Below the pieces are notes generated by a model. The model was not told where the DNA came from. It saw nothing but the letters and a program-made list of their open reading frames with translations, and ran no database searches. This document shows, one piece after another, positions 1 to 9,443 of a DNA stretch of 64,000 bases (position 1 is its first letter; each line of letters opens with the position of its first letter). The DNA lies in the NCBI RefSeq assembly GCF_004769575.1, contig NZ_RQGA01000017.1, forward strand, positions 104,198 to 168,197, written 5' to 3'. Made by a program: the position numbers and the translations under genes. Source of the DNA: Leptospira perdikensis. GTDB taxonomy: Bacteria > Spirochaetota > Leptospiria > Leptospirales > Leptospiraceae.

Positions 1-221
1 AGTAACGATATACCATTGTTATGTGATCCTGGTCCAAAATTACTTACAAGAAATGTGGCGAATAAATTATATTTTTCATTACGAAAGGTGAAGTTCCAAG
101 CCTGGAGATAACCTTCATCAGGGAAATGTTGGGTTTTAAAATCTTGTCCAAGTAGGATTTCTGTTGAGAGGAGGGCAAACAAAAGAAAGAACCAAATCAG
201 TCGAAAGAATTGCCGAAACAC
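1..221 (-). CDS. Secreted protein of unknown function, 3' end cut off
   Basis: An open reading frame of 73 codons runs from a GTG at 221 off the left edge of the window. It starts with a basic residue pair, a hydrophobic stretch rich in Leu and Phe (about residues 8-20) and then a polar sequence, so an export signal is likely. AGGA lies 7 bases before the GTG and supports this start; a TTG two codons upstream is an alternative. The visible mature part (motif AWNFTFRNEKYNLFATF) resembles the N-terminus of lipocalin-like or hydratase-like beta proteins, but too little is present to assign a family. The remainder lies outside the window. Confidence 0.6.
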   Translation of the reverse strand, partial: MFRQFFRLIWFFLLFALLSTEILLGQDFKTQHFPDEGYLQAWNFTFRNEKYNLFATFLVSNFGPGSHNNGISL

Positions 222-277
222 CGGCAAATCCTAACGGGTGATTGGAAAAGAATCAAGATTTTTCTTGGGGATTTCCT

Positions 278-652
278 TTAAATCGAAATGGTGCTGGGAA
301 GAGAGAGGGCAAACAAATCTCCCAGACAAATGAGCGAAAAGACGGGATGTTCAGTATTGCCAATTTGTTTTAAACGTTCCCTCTCTTCTGCAATTCCATC
401 AATATGAATCCAGCTTTCGATTTGTTCTTCGGGTAGGATGCGGCAAGCCACCTGGTATTCGAACGATCCGATTTGTGAGAAAAAAATTTGAACCGATTCA
501 GGGGGTGAGTCTGCTAAAGTGCGCCGAAAGGCAAATTGTTTGGACTTGGTTTCACCCCGCATTTCATAGTAGTGGTTCAGAATTCTTAAGATATGTAAGA
601 ATTCTTCTTTTTTTGTCATAAGCTCGCGCCAAGGAACTTCGGTTTCTTTCAT
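278..652 (-). CDS. Hypothetical protein, 124 aa
   Basis: I do not recognise this protein. It is soluble, with no signal peptide or membrane segment, and its first half is charged and probably helical. It stands divergent to the gene at 731. Two starts are possible: ATG at 652, and ATG at 619 (MTKKEEFLHIL). Neither has a convincing ribosome binding site, so the first 11 residues are uncertain. Confidence 0.5.
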   Translation of the reverse strand: MKETEVPWRELMTKKEEFLHILRILNHYYEMRGETKSKQFAFRRTLADSPPESVQIFFSQIGSFEYQVACRILPEEQIESWIHIDGIAEERERLKQIGNTEHPVFSLICLGDLFALSLPSTISI

Positions 653-730
653 GCCAATGAGGGTCGGAGCAGATTGAGTTTGGTTCTTAAAAAAGGATTC
701 TCACTTGAAAAATACTTTCCCCTATCCAGG

Positions 731-1297
731 ATGAACGAAACGGGCATGGTAACGGAGATATTAGAAATATTCTGGAAAGAGAAACTCCGGTTCGCCCAAT
801 ACTGTTTTGATGAATTGGCTTTGTTGGATGCCAAGACCTTTGCTGATAAGAGAGCAGGCGGGAAATCTCCTGAATGGACTCTTGGCCAGATGATTTCTTA
901 CGATCGCAATTTTAGTTTTTTCCTCCCCCTTTCATTACGAATCAGCGGATTTTTCTTTTTTACTGCTTTCAAAGATCAAGACATAGAAAGAGACATAGAA
1001 GCCATCAGAGATCGGTACAGACCACCTGCTTTTCCATCCCATTTTTGGGAAATCCAGATCACAAAAGCTGCCGACCTCAAAATCAAAGCAGCAGATCCAG
1101 TGGTGAAAGAACACTGTGAATTTTGGAAAGAGGTTCTTGAGAAATTGGAATCAAAACTTTCCGGGATTTCCGATCGTGATGCCTATAGAAAAAGATATAC
1201 ATCCCTTACGGGAATTCATACCATTTCAGGAGCGATCAATAATTCTACGGAGTTTTGTCACTATCTTTGGAATTTGTATATGGCAAATTCAATGTAA
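731..1297 (+). CDS. Hypothetical protein, about 188 aa
   Basis: Unrecognised soluble protein with alternating charged and aromatic helical segments and no export signal. The arrangement (helix, W-T-L-G-Q motif, then a helical C-terminus) is vaguely like DinB-type four-helix proteins, but the metal-binding His pattern is not evident, so I do not assign it. The reading frame is open from a TTG at 674 (GGAG 4 bases before it). ATG codons at 731 and 746 are alternatives. I chose 731 because it leaves room for a promoter between this gene and the divergent gene ending its 5' side at 652. It ends 46 bases before icd. Confidence 0.55.
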   Translation: MNETGMVTEILEIFWKEKLRFAQYCFDELALLDAKTFADKRAGGKSPEWTLGQMISYDRNFSFFLPLSLRISGFFFFTAFKDQDIERDIEAIRDRYRPPAFPSHFWEIQITKAADLKIKAADPVVKEHCEFWKEVLEKLESKLSGISDRDAYRKRYTSLTGIHTISGAINNSTEFCHYLWNLYMANSM

Positions 1298-1343
1298 CTG
1301 TAATTCAAACGAATCAAAAATTTACCGAGTTTAGGAGAAATCA

Positions 1344-2555
1344 ATGGGAAAAATTAAAGTAAAAACACCGCTTGTTGAGTTAGACGGCGATGAAATGACA
1401 AGAATTATCTGGAAAGAAATTAAAGATCGTTTCATCCACCCTTATTTAGACATCACTTTGGAGTACTATGACTTAGGTGTTGAATACCGTGACAAAACAG
1501 ATGACCAAGTCACTGTAGATTCTGCTAACGCGATCAAAAAACATGGTGTAGGTGTTAAATGTGCAACCATCACTCCAAACGCTGACCGAGTTAAAGAATA
1601 TAACTTAAAACAAGAATGGAAATCACCTAACGGAACCATTCGTGCCATCCTTGATGGAACTGTTTTCCGTAAACCAATCATTATCAAAAACATCCCAGCA
1701 GCGGTAAACTCTTGGAAAAAACCAATCGCAATTGGAAGACATGCTTACGGTGATATCTACCGTGACGTGGAAATCCTTGTTGATGGCCCTGGAAAAGTAG
1801 AACTCGTTTATACAGATGCTTCTGGAAAAGAAAAACAAAGACTACTTGTAAACGATTTTAAAGGTTCAGGTGTTGCTCTTGCGATGCACAACTTAGATGA
1901 GTCCATCAAGTCATTTGCAAAGGCATGTTTTACTTACGCATTGTCTGAAAAAATCAGCATCTGGTTTGCAACGAAAGATACTATTTCTAAAAAATACCAT
2001 GCTCGTTTCCGTGATATTTTTGATAACATGGCAAAAGAACAAGAAGCTGCTATGAAAGCTGCTGGTATTACTTATAGTTACTACCTCATTGATGATGCAG
2101 TTGCACAAATCATGAAAAACGAAGGTGGACAACTTTGGGCGATGATGAACTACGACGGTGACGTTATGAGTGATATGGTTGCTTCTGGTTTTGGTTCCCT
2201 TGGTCTTATGACTTCTGTTCTTGTATCTCCAGACGGAAAATACGAATACGAAGCAGCGCACGGAACAGTAACTCGCCACTACCGTAAATACCAAAAAGGA
2301 GAAACCACTTCTACAAACTCTGTGGCTTCTATTTTTGCTTGGACGGGAGCTCTTGCGAAACGTGGGGAACTTGATGGAACTCCAGAACTCGTAAACTTTG
2401 CACTTAAATTGGAAGAAGCAATCATTGAAACCATCGAAGGTGGTGAGATGACAAAAGACTTACTTTCTCTTTCTACAGCAGCTACCAAAAAAGAATTGGA
2501 TACTTTCCAATTTATGGAAGCTGTACAAAAACGATTGGATTCTAAACTTAAATAA
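1344..2555 (+). CDS. icd: NADP-dependent isocitrate dehydrogenase
   Basis: Oxidative decarboxylation of isocitrate to 2-oxoglutarate in the TCA cycle. The 403-residue protein belongs to the short homodimeric type shared with eukaryotic IDH1/IDH2, not the E. coli-type enzyme. Visible family signatures are [12 protein letters not shown] near the N-terminus, [33 protein letters not shown], the [10 protein letters not shown] substrate region, the YDGDVMSD metal-binding Asp motif and [11 protein letters not shown] for NADP binding. AGGAG lies 8 bases before the ATG. A strong terminator follows, so it is probably transcribed alone. Confidence 0.97.
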   Translation: MGKIKVKTPLVELDGDEMTRIIWKEIKDRFIHPYLDITLEYYDLGVEYRDKTDDQVTVDSANAIKKHGVGVKCATITPNADRVKEYNLKQEWKSPNGTIRAILDGTVFRKPIIIKNIPAAVNSWKKPIAIGRHAYGDIYRDVEILVDGPGKVELVYTDASGKEKQRLLVNDFKGSGVALAMHNLDESIKSFAKACFTYALSEKISIWFATKDTISKKYHARFRDIFDNMAKEQEAAMKAAGITYSYYLIDDAVAQIMKNEGGQLWAMMNYDGDVMSDMVASGFGSLGLMTSVLVSPDGKYEYEAAHGTVTRHYRKYQKGETTSTNSVASIFAWTGALAKRGELDGTPELVNFALKLEEAIIETIEGGEMTKDLLSLSTAATKKELDTFQFMEAVQKRLDSKLK

Positions 2556-2566
2556 GTTTGGTTTCC

Positions 2567-2603
2567 TACACCCTGTCGTTTGGCAGGGTGTATCGTTGTT
2601 TTT
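2567..2603 (+). terminator. Rho-independent terminator of icd
   Basis: An 11-bp stem (2567-2577 pairing with 2582-2592, one G-T wobble) with a GTTT loop starts 12 bases after the icd stop codon and is followed by a T-rich tract to about 2603. Confidence 0.85.
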
Positions 2604-2706
2604 CTAACCTCTCCTCACCTATCACTTCCTATCCCTCTTATAAAATATTTCCTTGCAATTGCTAATAAACTTCATACATTCAATTTCCGTTATAAAGGAG
2701 ATTGCC

Positions 2707-3417
2707 ATGAAACAATGTTTTTACATTTTTTGTTCTCTGTTTTTAATATTTAATTCTCTTTTCGCAGATCCAATCTCCCCCAAAAAAGGCGACAGAGTGG
2801 AAGTATATGATGCAAAAGAGGGGAAGTCATTTTCAGGAATGGTGATCAAAATAGAAAAGGAAGGGTTCCTAATTCATTATGATGGTTATGCAGATAGTTA
2901 TGACGAAATTGTCGCGCTTGATCGGATCAAACCTATGTCAGAAATTCCTGGTGTTTCTTTTATCAAATCGGAGAAGGGTAAGTCTGTCACTGTAATTGGT
3001 AATTTAAAAACAGGCGCTATTATGGAAGATTTAGAATGGGCAGAGTCAAGTTCTATGGCATGTTGGCCCGGGATTCGCAATGTAGAGTTTGAAGGGAATC
3101 AAATTTACTACTGGACTGACCTTCCCAAAAAATCCACTCTTATCGTTACAGTGAAACCTAAGAATAGTAAAACACGTGTTAATTTATATGCATTTAGTGG
3201 TTTTGATCCGAAATACATTCCTCCCAAAGTATATGGAGCCGTCAGTTGCGAAGCCTCACACCCTACTTGGATTGGCTCTCCTGATTTTTCGAAACCGGCA
3301 GAACCGCAATCCATCGAACTTCGTGCAGTTGGTAATCCTTATCGCGTTTTTATTGGAGTGAGCGGGGCAAAAAATATAACTGAAGGTGACTTTGAGTTAA
3401 CGTTAGAAGTCAAATAG
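2707..3417 (+). CDS. Exported protein with N-terminal Tudor/Agenet-like domain
   Basis: A 236-residue protein with a clear signal peptide (residues 1-20, ending SLFA before DPIS). Residues 26-75 (GDRVEVYDAKEGKSFSGMV through YDEIVALDRI) have the pattern of a small SH3-like beta barrel of the Tudor/Agenet type, here in an exported protein. The rest is beta-rich with two conserved-looking Cys and is unrecognised. AAAGGAG ends 6 bases before the ATG at 2707, which settles the start; the frame is open further upstream but without a ribosome binding site. It is followed after 4 bases by the adenylate cyclase gene, so the two are probably co-transcribed. Confidence 0.8.
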   Translation: MKQCFYIFCSLFLIFNSLFADPISPKKGDRVEVYDAKEGKSFSGMVIKIEKEGFLIHYDGYADSYDEIVALDRIKPMSEIPGVSFIKSEKGKSVTVIGNLKTGAIMEDLEWAESSSMACWPGIRNVEFEGNQIYYWTDLPKKSTLIVTVKPKNSKTRVNLYAFSGFDPKYIPPKVYGAVSCEASHPTWIGSPDFSKPAEPQSIELRAVGNPYRVFIGVSGAKNITEGDFELTLEVK

Positions 3418-3421
3418 GATA

Positions 3422-4672
3422 ATGATCGCTGAATTTATAGAGTGGTATTCGAATGAATCGGCTGAAATTAAGTCTTCAGCAGAATTATTCGATAAATGTA
3501 TTGGTTATTTACAGAAGTTAGATTATCAGATTGTACGAGTTAATATGGGAACACGTACAATGCACCCTCAGGTAGAGTCATTATCGTATACTTGGGTTCC
3601 TAAAGGAAAATTAGAATATTTTGATGATACCACAAATCCACTCTTAATTTCAAAAACTACAATAGAATCTGAAAATGGATTTCTTAGAGAAGTTCGTTTT
3701 CGGTTGGGTTCGTTACAAACCTCTCAGTTTACGGTAAGCCCTGTTCAATATGTAATGTCTACCAAAAAGACGTATTACTTTGGTTTTGCAGATCATACGG
3801 GGGATAAGTATCCTTATCCCATTCTGGAAGATTTAGCTCCTTTGGGAGCAACCGGTTATTTTGCTGTACCCATTTTCCAAAAAGGAGCTGGTTTTGCTTT
3901 CCTCAGCTTAGTTACGGACAAACCAAATGGTTGGTCGCAAGACGAACTTAATTTTTTACACCTAGTTCTTAAAATCATTTCATTGCAATGGATGAATTTT
4001 ATTCAAAATGAATTAACTGAATCTCTTCTTAGTATTTATCTAGGAAAAAGAACCGGGTCTACTGTGTATTCTGGTAAAATTTATCTAGGTGAACTAGACA
4101 ATATCAAATCGGTGATTTGGTTTTCTGACATTCGTAATTACTCAGGAATGAGTGAAAAGTTATCTCCACCAGAAATTATACAGTTGTTAAATGATTATTT
4201 CGGGCTTGCGATCCCACTTATCGAATCTCATGGGGGAGAGGTTTTAAAACTACTAGGCGATGGAATTTTAGCAGTTTTCCCTTATTCCGAATCCAATAAA
4301 ATTTTTGTTGGGAAAAAAGTACTTCTCGCTGTTAGAAAGTTAGGTGAAGGTTTGTTTTTGCATAATCAAACTAGAGAATTAGAAAAAAAACTACCAATCC
4401 ATCATGGAGTTGGTTTACATGCAGGTGAAATCCTTTATGGGAACATAGGTTCTTCTGAACGATTGGATTTTACAGTGATAGGCGAAGCTGTCAACATGAC
4501 GAGTCGGATTGCGGGTATGTGTGGGGAATTAGGAAAAGCCGTTTTGGCATCTGAGGATTTGGCAAACCAAATTCCCATTCGTTGGGAAGAACTCGGAGAA
4601 CACAAACTCAAAGGAATTAGTTCTCCAAAGAAGATATTTGCAATTTCAGAACGAACGAAACGGAAATGGTAA
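3422..4672 (+). CDS. Class III adenylate cyclase with N-terminal sensory-like domain
   Basis: Makes cyclic AMP from ATP. The 416-residue protein has no membrane segment. Residues 1-200 form a poorly conserved GAF-like region, and residues 225-410 the cyclase homology domain. The two metal-binding Asp are present (D236 in FSDIRNYSG and D280 in LLGDGILAVFP), as are the adenine-specifying Lys (K276) and Asp (D349 in LDFTVIG) and the transition-state Asn/Arg pair (N358, R362 in VNMTSRIAG). All catalytic positions therefore look intact and favour ATP over GTP. The start overlaps the ribosome binding region directly after the previous stop codon. The signal sensed by the N-terminal part is unknown. 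Confidence 0.9.
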   Translation: MIAEFIEWYSNESAEIKSSAELFDKCIGYLQKLDYQIVRVNMGTRTMHPQVESLSYTWVPKGKLEYFDDTTNPLLISKTTIESENGFLREVRFRLGSLQTSQFTVSPVQYVMSTKKTYYFGFADHTGDKYPYPILEDLAPLGATGYFAVPIFQKGAGFAFLSLVTDKPNGWSQDELNFLHLVLKIISLQWMNFIQNELTESLLSIYLGKRTGSTVYSGKIYLGELDNIKSVIWFSDIRNYSGMSEKLSPPEIIQLLNDYFGLAIPLIESHGGEVLKLLGDGILAVFPYSESNKIFVGKKVLLAVRKLGEGLFLHNQTRELEKKLPIHHGVGLHAGEILYGNIGSSERLDFTVIGEAVNMTSRIAGMCGELGKAVLASEDLANQIPIRWEELGEHKLKGISSPKKIFAISERTKRKW

Positions 4673-4712
4673 GATGGGTTGCTGATCGGATTTACGATCG
4701 TTCTGATAGTAT

Positions 4713-5237
4713 ATGAAAATTTACCTAAGTCAATTCTCTGAAGAAGAAATTAGTGCAATTTTATCTTGGACGCCAAATCAAAAATTTTTATTAGAATGGG
4801 CAGGCCCTGTTTATCGATTTGATACACTAAGGGAACAACTGAAAAAAGATTTGGAGTTTTCTTTAGAATATCCAGATAAGTTTCAGATGTATTCTGTTGT
4901 GAGTGTAGAGGATTCTCAACTGATTGCCCATGCACAACTTAGCATAGATGGGCAAAACAGTTCTGCTCACATTTCTCGAGTTCTAATTGGAAATGAAAAT
5001 TTGAGAGGTAAGGGGATTGGGTTTCAATTGATCCATCATTTGCTAAAAATTGCTTTTGTAAAATTAAAACTCAATCGTGTTACTTTGAACGTTTATGACT
5101 TTAATCACTCTGCAATCCTATGTTATAAAAAAGCAGGTTTTAAGGCGGAAGGTCTCTTAAAAGACAATACAAAATTTAAGGATGTCTATTGGTCAACGAT
5201 ACCAATGGCCATCCTTAAATCCGAATTTCCTATATAA
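4713..5237 (+). CDS. GNAT family N-acetyltransferase
   Basis: A 174-residue acetyltransferase of the RimJ/RimL-like branch. The acetyl-CoA binding motif A is visible as RVLIGNENLRGKGIGFQLIHH (about residues 90-110), followed by the LNVYDFNHSAILCYKKAGF motif B that is typical of the family. The substrate cannot be inferred. It lies 40 bases after the cyclase gene in the same direction and converges with the next gene, whose stop codon is one base away. Confidence 0.88.
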   Translation: MKIYLSQFSEEEISAILSWTPNQKFLLEWAGPVYRFDTLREQLKKDLEFSLEYPDKFQMYSVVSVEDSQLIAHAQLSIDGQNSSAHISRVLIGNENLRGKGIGFQLIHHLLKIAFVKLKLNRVTLNVYDFNHSAILCYKKAGFKAEGLLKDNTKFKDVYWSTIPMAILKSEFPI

Positions 5238-5238
5238 A

Positions 5239-6078
5239 TTAACGTACAATCACCCACTTACCACCGATCCAACTTAGATAAAGTGGAATGGCAGCTCCTT
5301 TTTTGGAAGTGATGATCGGATCACCTTTCTGATTGGTTACACTTAAGATTTGGTTGTTACAGAGTAAGGTAAACTTTGTATTCTTTGTATCCAGTTTCCA
5401 GCTGGAGCCGATCGCTTTTGTCATACCAGCTATGGATTTTAGTTCATCGGCTTCTACATAAGGATAGTAACGAACTTCGGATGTGTCTTTAGAACGAAAT
5501 TGTGTCCAGGTAAGGATTTTTTTAGAATCCTTTGTGTTGAGAATTTCAGTGAGTTCTTTTGCAAAAGTAATGACAGAAATCTCTTTTTCTTTTGTAAGAG
5601 TGATGGCTTCTGCTTGTTCCCACAAATGACTTGGTGGATTAAATGGTGGATTGAATTCTATTTCGAACCATTCACCTAACTTTGTATTATTGTTCGAAGG
5701 CCATTGAAAGTGATGTATTAGAAGTCCTTCATCAGGAAATTGTCCTTTTTGTCCAATCAGTAGTTTCACTTCTGCTTCTTTTGATAGACCTTCCGTTTCC
5801 TTCTGTTTGCCTTTGCGTTCTGTCAGTCGGATTTTGATTTTGTTTTTACCGGGGAGGATCCAGTAGTTGATGTCTGCTTGTCCCGAAGAATCGTCATTCG
5901 AATTCCCACCACGAACTTCATAGCCATTGGCATCAATCTCTAAGTTGACTGAGTAATTTTTATAGGTGATGATATAATAACCTTCTTTAGGGAGGGGTGG
6001 CGCGGTTGGTTTTTCTTCCGCTTGAACCTGGGAGAGGAGTAGGGTTATCAATATAAAAAGGAACGAGATTCTTTGCAT
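5239..6078 (-). CDS. Exported protein of unknown function, 279 aa
   Basis: Begins with a signal peptide (residues 1-20, ending VQAEE), followed by a beta-rich domain with the pattern GYYIITYKNYSVNLEIDANG and an ILPGKNKIKIRL segment, as in proteins built around an Ig-like fold. The second half contains an SNTF2-like or Imm-like profile without a recognisable motif, and ends WIGGKWVIVR. I know no family with confidence; periplasmic location is the only safe statement. It is monocistronic, converging with the GNAT gene. Confidence 0.7.
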   Translation of the reverse strand: MQRISFLFILITLLLSQVQAEEKPTAPPLPKEGYYIITYKNYSVNLEIDANGYEVRGGNSNDDSSGQADINYWILPGKNKIKIRLTERKGKQKETEGLSKEAEVKLLIGQKGQFPDEGLLIHHFQWPSNNNTKLGEWFEIEFNPPFNPPSHLWEQAEAITLTKEKEISVITFAKELTEILNTKDSKKILTWTQFRSKDTSEVRYYPYVEADELKSIAGMTKAIGSSWKLDTKNTKFTLLCNNQILSVTNQKGDPIITSKKGAAIPLYLSWIGGKWVIVR

Positions 6079-6203
6079 CTAAGTTTCTCCAACGTCGAGG
6101 TAACGGAGGATTTTAAATGAGGGAAAGAAATTGTCGATGAGAAATTAATTTACCGAATGAATTTTGAAAAGAAATCCGAAACTAGAACTCATTGTTTAGT
6201 GAG

Positions 6204-6956
6204 TTAAAGAAATTTTTTTCCATGGCGATCAAAAAAGAAATTTGTATTACATGCCGAACAATGAAACCTTCCATATTTTTTGGCAGGGATCGGTTTATTA
6301 CAAGAAGGACAAAGGACAGTTTTATTGATGAAAGTCGATAGACGTAAATTATGTTCCAGTCGGTCTAAAAATTGGTATCGAATAAAGATTTGGGCAAAAC
6401 CCATACCGGTTAAAAAGGTTACAACCTGTCCGCCATAAACACTCCGCACTTCGTTGTTTGATTCAGCAATATAGAAATAGGATTGAATGAGAATCCAAAC
6501 GCTAAGACTGATAAAGATTGGTACGTCATGAATGGTAGTTTTTTCGAATACCATCGTACTTTTTACGTTGGGAAAAAATACAAAATACATTCCAAGAATT
6601 CCAGAGATAACCCCGGAAGTTCCGATTACGGGTACAATGGAATTTATATGAAATAGAAAATAAGTTAGATTGGCTAAGATCCCAAAAAAAATAAATAAAA
6701 TGAAAAAATAAAAATGCCCCACTACATCTTCGATATTATCAGCAAACATGTATAAATATACTGCATTAGAAAACCATTCGGTGAGAGAAGAGTTAAAGAA
6801 AATAGAAGAAACAAGGCTGAAACCTAACTCCTTTTTCGGTGTGAATGCATAAGATTCTGGATGATCAAAAAACAAAGTCAACATTGTTAAAAAAATAAAC
6901 ATTAAAGTTAGAAGTGGTTTTCTGTAATTCTGATTGGCTTTTTCAAAGATAAACAT
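6204..6956 (-). CDS. Rhomboid-like membrane protein with C-terminal zinc ribbon, probably inactive
   Basis: A polytopic protein of 250 residues with six predicted membrane segments followed by a soluble tail. Rhomboid features are the EWFSNAVYLYMFADNIED segment (residues 60-77) and the Ser motif GTSGVISG (112-119, Ser114). The membrane segment that normally carries the catalytic His reads GQVVTFLTG, placing Gln177 where active rhomboids have His in AHxxGxxxG. The His of the HxxxN oxyanion motif is also replaced (Glu60). This points to a rhomboid pseudoprotease. A C-terminal ribbon with Cys216/219 and Cys233/236 probably binds zinc. The stop of the preceding Imm-5-like gene is 3 bases downstream of this ATG region, so the two genes are probably in one operon. 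Confidence 0.75.
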   Translation of the reverse strand: MFIFEKANQNYRKPLLTLMFIFLTMLTLFFDHPESYAFTPKKELGFSLVSSIFFNSSLTEWFSNAVYLYMFADNIEDVVGHFYFFILFIFFGILANLTYFLFHINSIVPVIGTSGVISGILGMYFVFFPNVKSTMVFEKTTIHDVPIFISLSVWILIQSYFYIAESNNEVRSVYGGQVVTFLTGMGFAQIFIRYQFLDRLEHNLRLSTFINKTVLCPSCNKPIPAKKYGRFHCSACNTNFFFDRHGKKFL

Positions 6957-6958
6957 TG

Positions 6959-7438
6959 TTAGTTGGTGTTAAGTCTTGTTTGTAATTCCAGTAGATGATT
7001 GTATTGCCAATCCCTTTCTTTTTGGACAGCAATCTCAGGGTCTAAATTGTAGTTTGCTCTATGAATGGCCTGTAATGAGTAGCTGGCGGCACCTATCGCA
7101 TGAGTTTTTACATGAGCTGTGGCAACGGCTTGTCCGCAAGCTCGTGCTACAGATTTTGTTTCGTTATCAGTGTCGATCTTTCTTGCGGCAGCATGGGAAT
7201 CCAATGCTGCTTTTCGTATGACTGCCATACTAAAATTTCCTGTTTTTATCCATTCTTTTAATGTATCTAAAGCGATTTGCGGACGATTTTCCTCGTATTC
7301 GAGGTTTTTAAGGTAGAAAAATATTCTTTCTACACAATCCAAAGCCCACTGAGCGGAAGTTTTGTGGTCTGTTTGGGAGAGTAAATGTATGATTCGATTT
7401 TCTCTTGTAGCAATGCTAAACTTGGATTTTCGAGCCAT
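6959..7438 (-). CDS. Imm-5-like (putative immunity) domain protein
   Basis: A 159-residue cytoplasmic helical protein. The pattern CVERIFFYL, then RKAALDSHAAAR, then VARACGQAVATAHVKTHAIGAA matches the family annotated as Imm-5-like or putative immunity protein, which is found both near polymorphic toxins and alone. No toxin gene is next to it here, so an immunity role is not supported by context. It lies immediately upstream of the rhomboid-like gene on the same strand and follows the symporter gene in the same orientation. Confidence 0.65.
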   Translation of the reverse strand: MARKSKFSIATRENRIIHLLSQTDHKTSAQWALDCVERIFFYLKNLEYEENRPQIALDTLKEWIKTGNFSMAVIRKAALDSHAAARKIDTDNETKSVARACGQAVATAHVKTHAIGAASYSLQAIHRANYNLDPEIAVQKERDWQYNHLLELQTRLNTN

Positions 7439-7481
7439 GATGTTTCCATTGTATCATGGCTAATCATATTTTAAAACGAAT

Positions 7482-9353
7482 TTAAAACCAAAGGTAAAAC
7501 AAAAATGTAAATCCCAAAAGGATTCCATACAGCCATTCGTCGCGTTTTCGAAATAAGGAAGTTATGTTTTGGTTTGGTGATCTTTTTTGAAGTGTGATGA
7601 AGATCGAAAAAACCATAAAGAGTAAAAAACCGGCAATAGATATAAAAACTTTTGTTTCTGGAATTAGGATTCTTATGCCGATCAAACCAAAAAATAAAAC
7701 GATAAATAGAATCCAATACTTTGTATTAGATTTTAAAATACTTTGTAGAGTAAAAATCTCAATGCTTTTATTCAAAGGTTTTAGCAGTTTCGATTTTTCA
7801 TCTTGATTGGTTCTCTTTTTTCGGTTTTGGAAATAAGCCGCAAGAGAGAGAATCAGAATCGCAAAATGAAAACTGAAAAAAACTCGATGTAAGAAGTTGA
7901 GTTCTTCACCAAATATTTCTTTTATAAATAGGGGAGAGAAGTTGGAATATAGAGAAGGAAGTAAAAAAGAAAATATTGGAGTCAGAAGGATAGTAATACA
8001 AATCATTCGACTACTGATTTTTAGATTTATAATTCCAAACAAAAAAACTACAAGGAGAGCAGGGGTAAAATGAGAACTTTGGTTTGATAGTTCAATAAAG
8101 AAATTTTTCTTTGAATTGGGATCTACAAAGAGAATGGCTAGGATTGTGACCAAAGCAGAAAAAATCAAAAGGAAAATTCGGCCGGAATTCATTTCTTCTA
8201 CATCCGTCAGTTTTTGATTCGATCTTTCCTTAAACGGTTTATAAAAATCAATTGTGAATAGAGTTGCTGCAGAATGTAACATCGAGTCAATACTTGAAAA
8301 AATTGCTCCGAGGAGTCCTGCAAGAATCACCCCAATCAACCCATAACCCAAAGGTACTACTAGGACTACTAGTTTCGAAAAAGCTTCGTCGGGTGCGATG
8401 TCTGTAGCTACACCAAGTGTTGTCCAAATTTGGTAAGCAGCCACCCCGGTAAGGATGGAAAAAAAAGGAACTGTTAGTTTGAGTAGACCTCCAATTAAAA
8501 TTCCTAGTCGTGCTTCTCTTAAAGATTTACCACCTAGCGTACGCTGTACGACATATTGGTTGGTATTCCAATAAAAAATATGTAACAAAAAAAGTCCGCT
8601 CAATGCTCCAGTCCACGGAAGAGTTGGATGGTTCGGTGGCAGATACAAATTCATTTTGCTAAGTCCATCCGTCCGACTTCCTTCCTTTGCTAATAATTCA
8701 AAAATCCCTCCCACTTCGGGTCTTGTAATGGAGAGATAGGCTAGAAGTAAGCCTGAAGCCAAAATCAGGACTGTTTGGATGACGTCGGTGTAAACTACTG
8801 ATTTTAAACCACCAAACCAAGTGTAGATGGTAGATGTAAACGCAATCCAAAGGACAAGTTCGGTGTAGGTCATTTGGATTCCCGCATCTTTTAAAAAAGG
8901 AAGGAAACTCCGAGCACCAATGTACAAGGCACCAGTCAGTTGGATAGTGATCAAAATAAGAGAGATCCCAGAATAGATCCTGCCGGCGGTAGGTCCGAAC
9001 TTACCTTGTAAAAATTGGGAGAGGGTATAGAATTTTTTGCGACGGAATAGGGGGAGGAAAACAAAAGCCAAAAGAACAATGGCAGGAATGGATCCAAATT
9101 CATAGTGACTTTGAGCAAATCCAACGGAAAATCCAATGCCGAGCATTCCGACCAAGTGGTTTGCGGAAATATTGGTTCCAAATAGGGATCCAGCAATCCC
9201 CCACCAAGGAAGGCTACGTCCGCCAAGAAAATAATCCGAAGAGGAGGATTCCTTTCTGCCGGCATACATCCCCACACCGAGGACAAGAACGAAGGTGGCT
9301 GTAAAAAATAAGATATCGGTTGTAGCTATCATAACAGATAATTGATTCGCCAT
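7482..9353 (-). CDS. Sodium/solute symporter (SSS/SLC5 family)
   Basis: A 623-residue inner-membrane transporter with about 14 membrane segments. Family signatures include [23 protein letters not shown] near residues 42-64 and [33 protein letters not shown] in the middle, with the Ser-Ser-x-Asp Na+ site region of SGLT-like carriers. It imports an organic solute with sodium, and the substrate (sugar or related) is not defined by the sequence. The C-terminus is longer than in basic SSS carriers and ends in a final hydrophobic helix. A second ATG at 9332 is an equally good start. It is divergent from the monooxygenase gene at 9444. Confidence 0.9.
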   Translation of the reverse strand: MANQLSVMIATTDILFFTATFVLVLGVGMYAGRKESSSSDYFLGGRSLPWWGIAGSLFGTNISANHLVGMLGIGFSVGFAQSHYEFGSIPAIVLLAFVFLPLFRRKKFYTLSQFLQGKFGPTAGRIYSGISLILITIQLTGALYIGARSFLPFLKDAGIQMTYTELVLWIAFTSTIYTWFGGLKSVVYTDVIQTVLILASGLLLAYLSITRPEVGGIFELLAKEGSRTDGLSKMNLYLPPNHPTLPWTGALSGLFLLHIFYWNTNQYVVQRTLGGKSLREARLGILIGGLLKLTVPFFSILTGVAAYQIWTTLGVATDIAPDEAFSKLVVLVVPLGYGLIGVILAGLLGAIFSSIDSMLHSAATLFTIDFYKPFKERSNQKLTDVEEMNSGRIFLLIFSALVTILAILFVDPNSKKNFFIELSNQSSHFTPALLVVFLFGIINLKISSRMICITILLTPIFSFLLPSLYSNFSPLFIKEIFGEELNFLHRVFFSFHFAILILSLAAYFQNRKKRTNQDEKSKLLKPLNKSIEIFTLQSILKSNTKYWILFIVLFFGLIGIRILIPETKVFISIAGFLLFMVFSIFITLQKRSPNQNITSLFRKRDEWLYGILLGFTFLFYLWF

Positions 9354-9443
9354 ATTAGATATTTTCTGAAATTATGGCAAGCGATAGATTTTCGGGAATT
9401 CTCTCTTGTCTTTGTCCGAGATCTATCTTCCAGTAGAAAAACA

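Noticed and set aside
1911..2294. Antisense ORF of 127 codons inside icd
   Set aside because: Shadow of a strongly conserved gene; no ribosome binding site and no family pattern.
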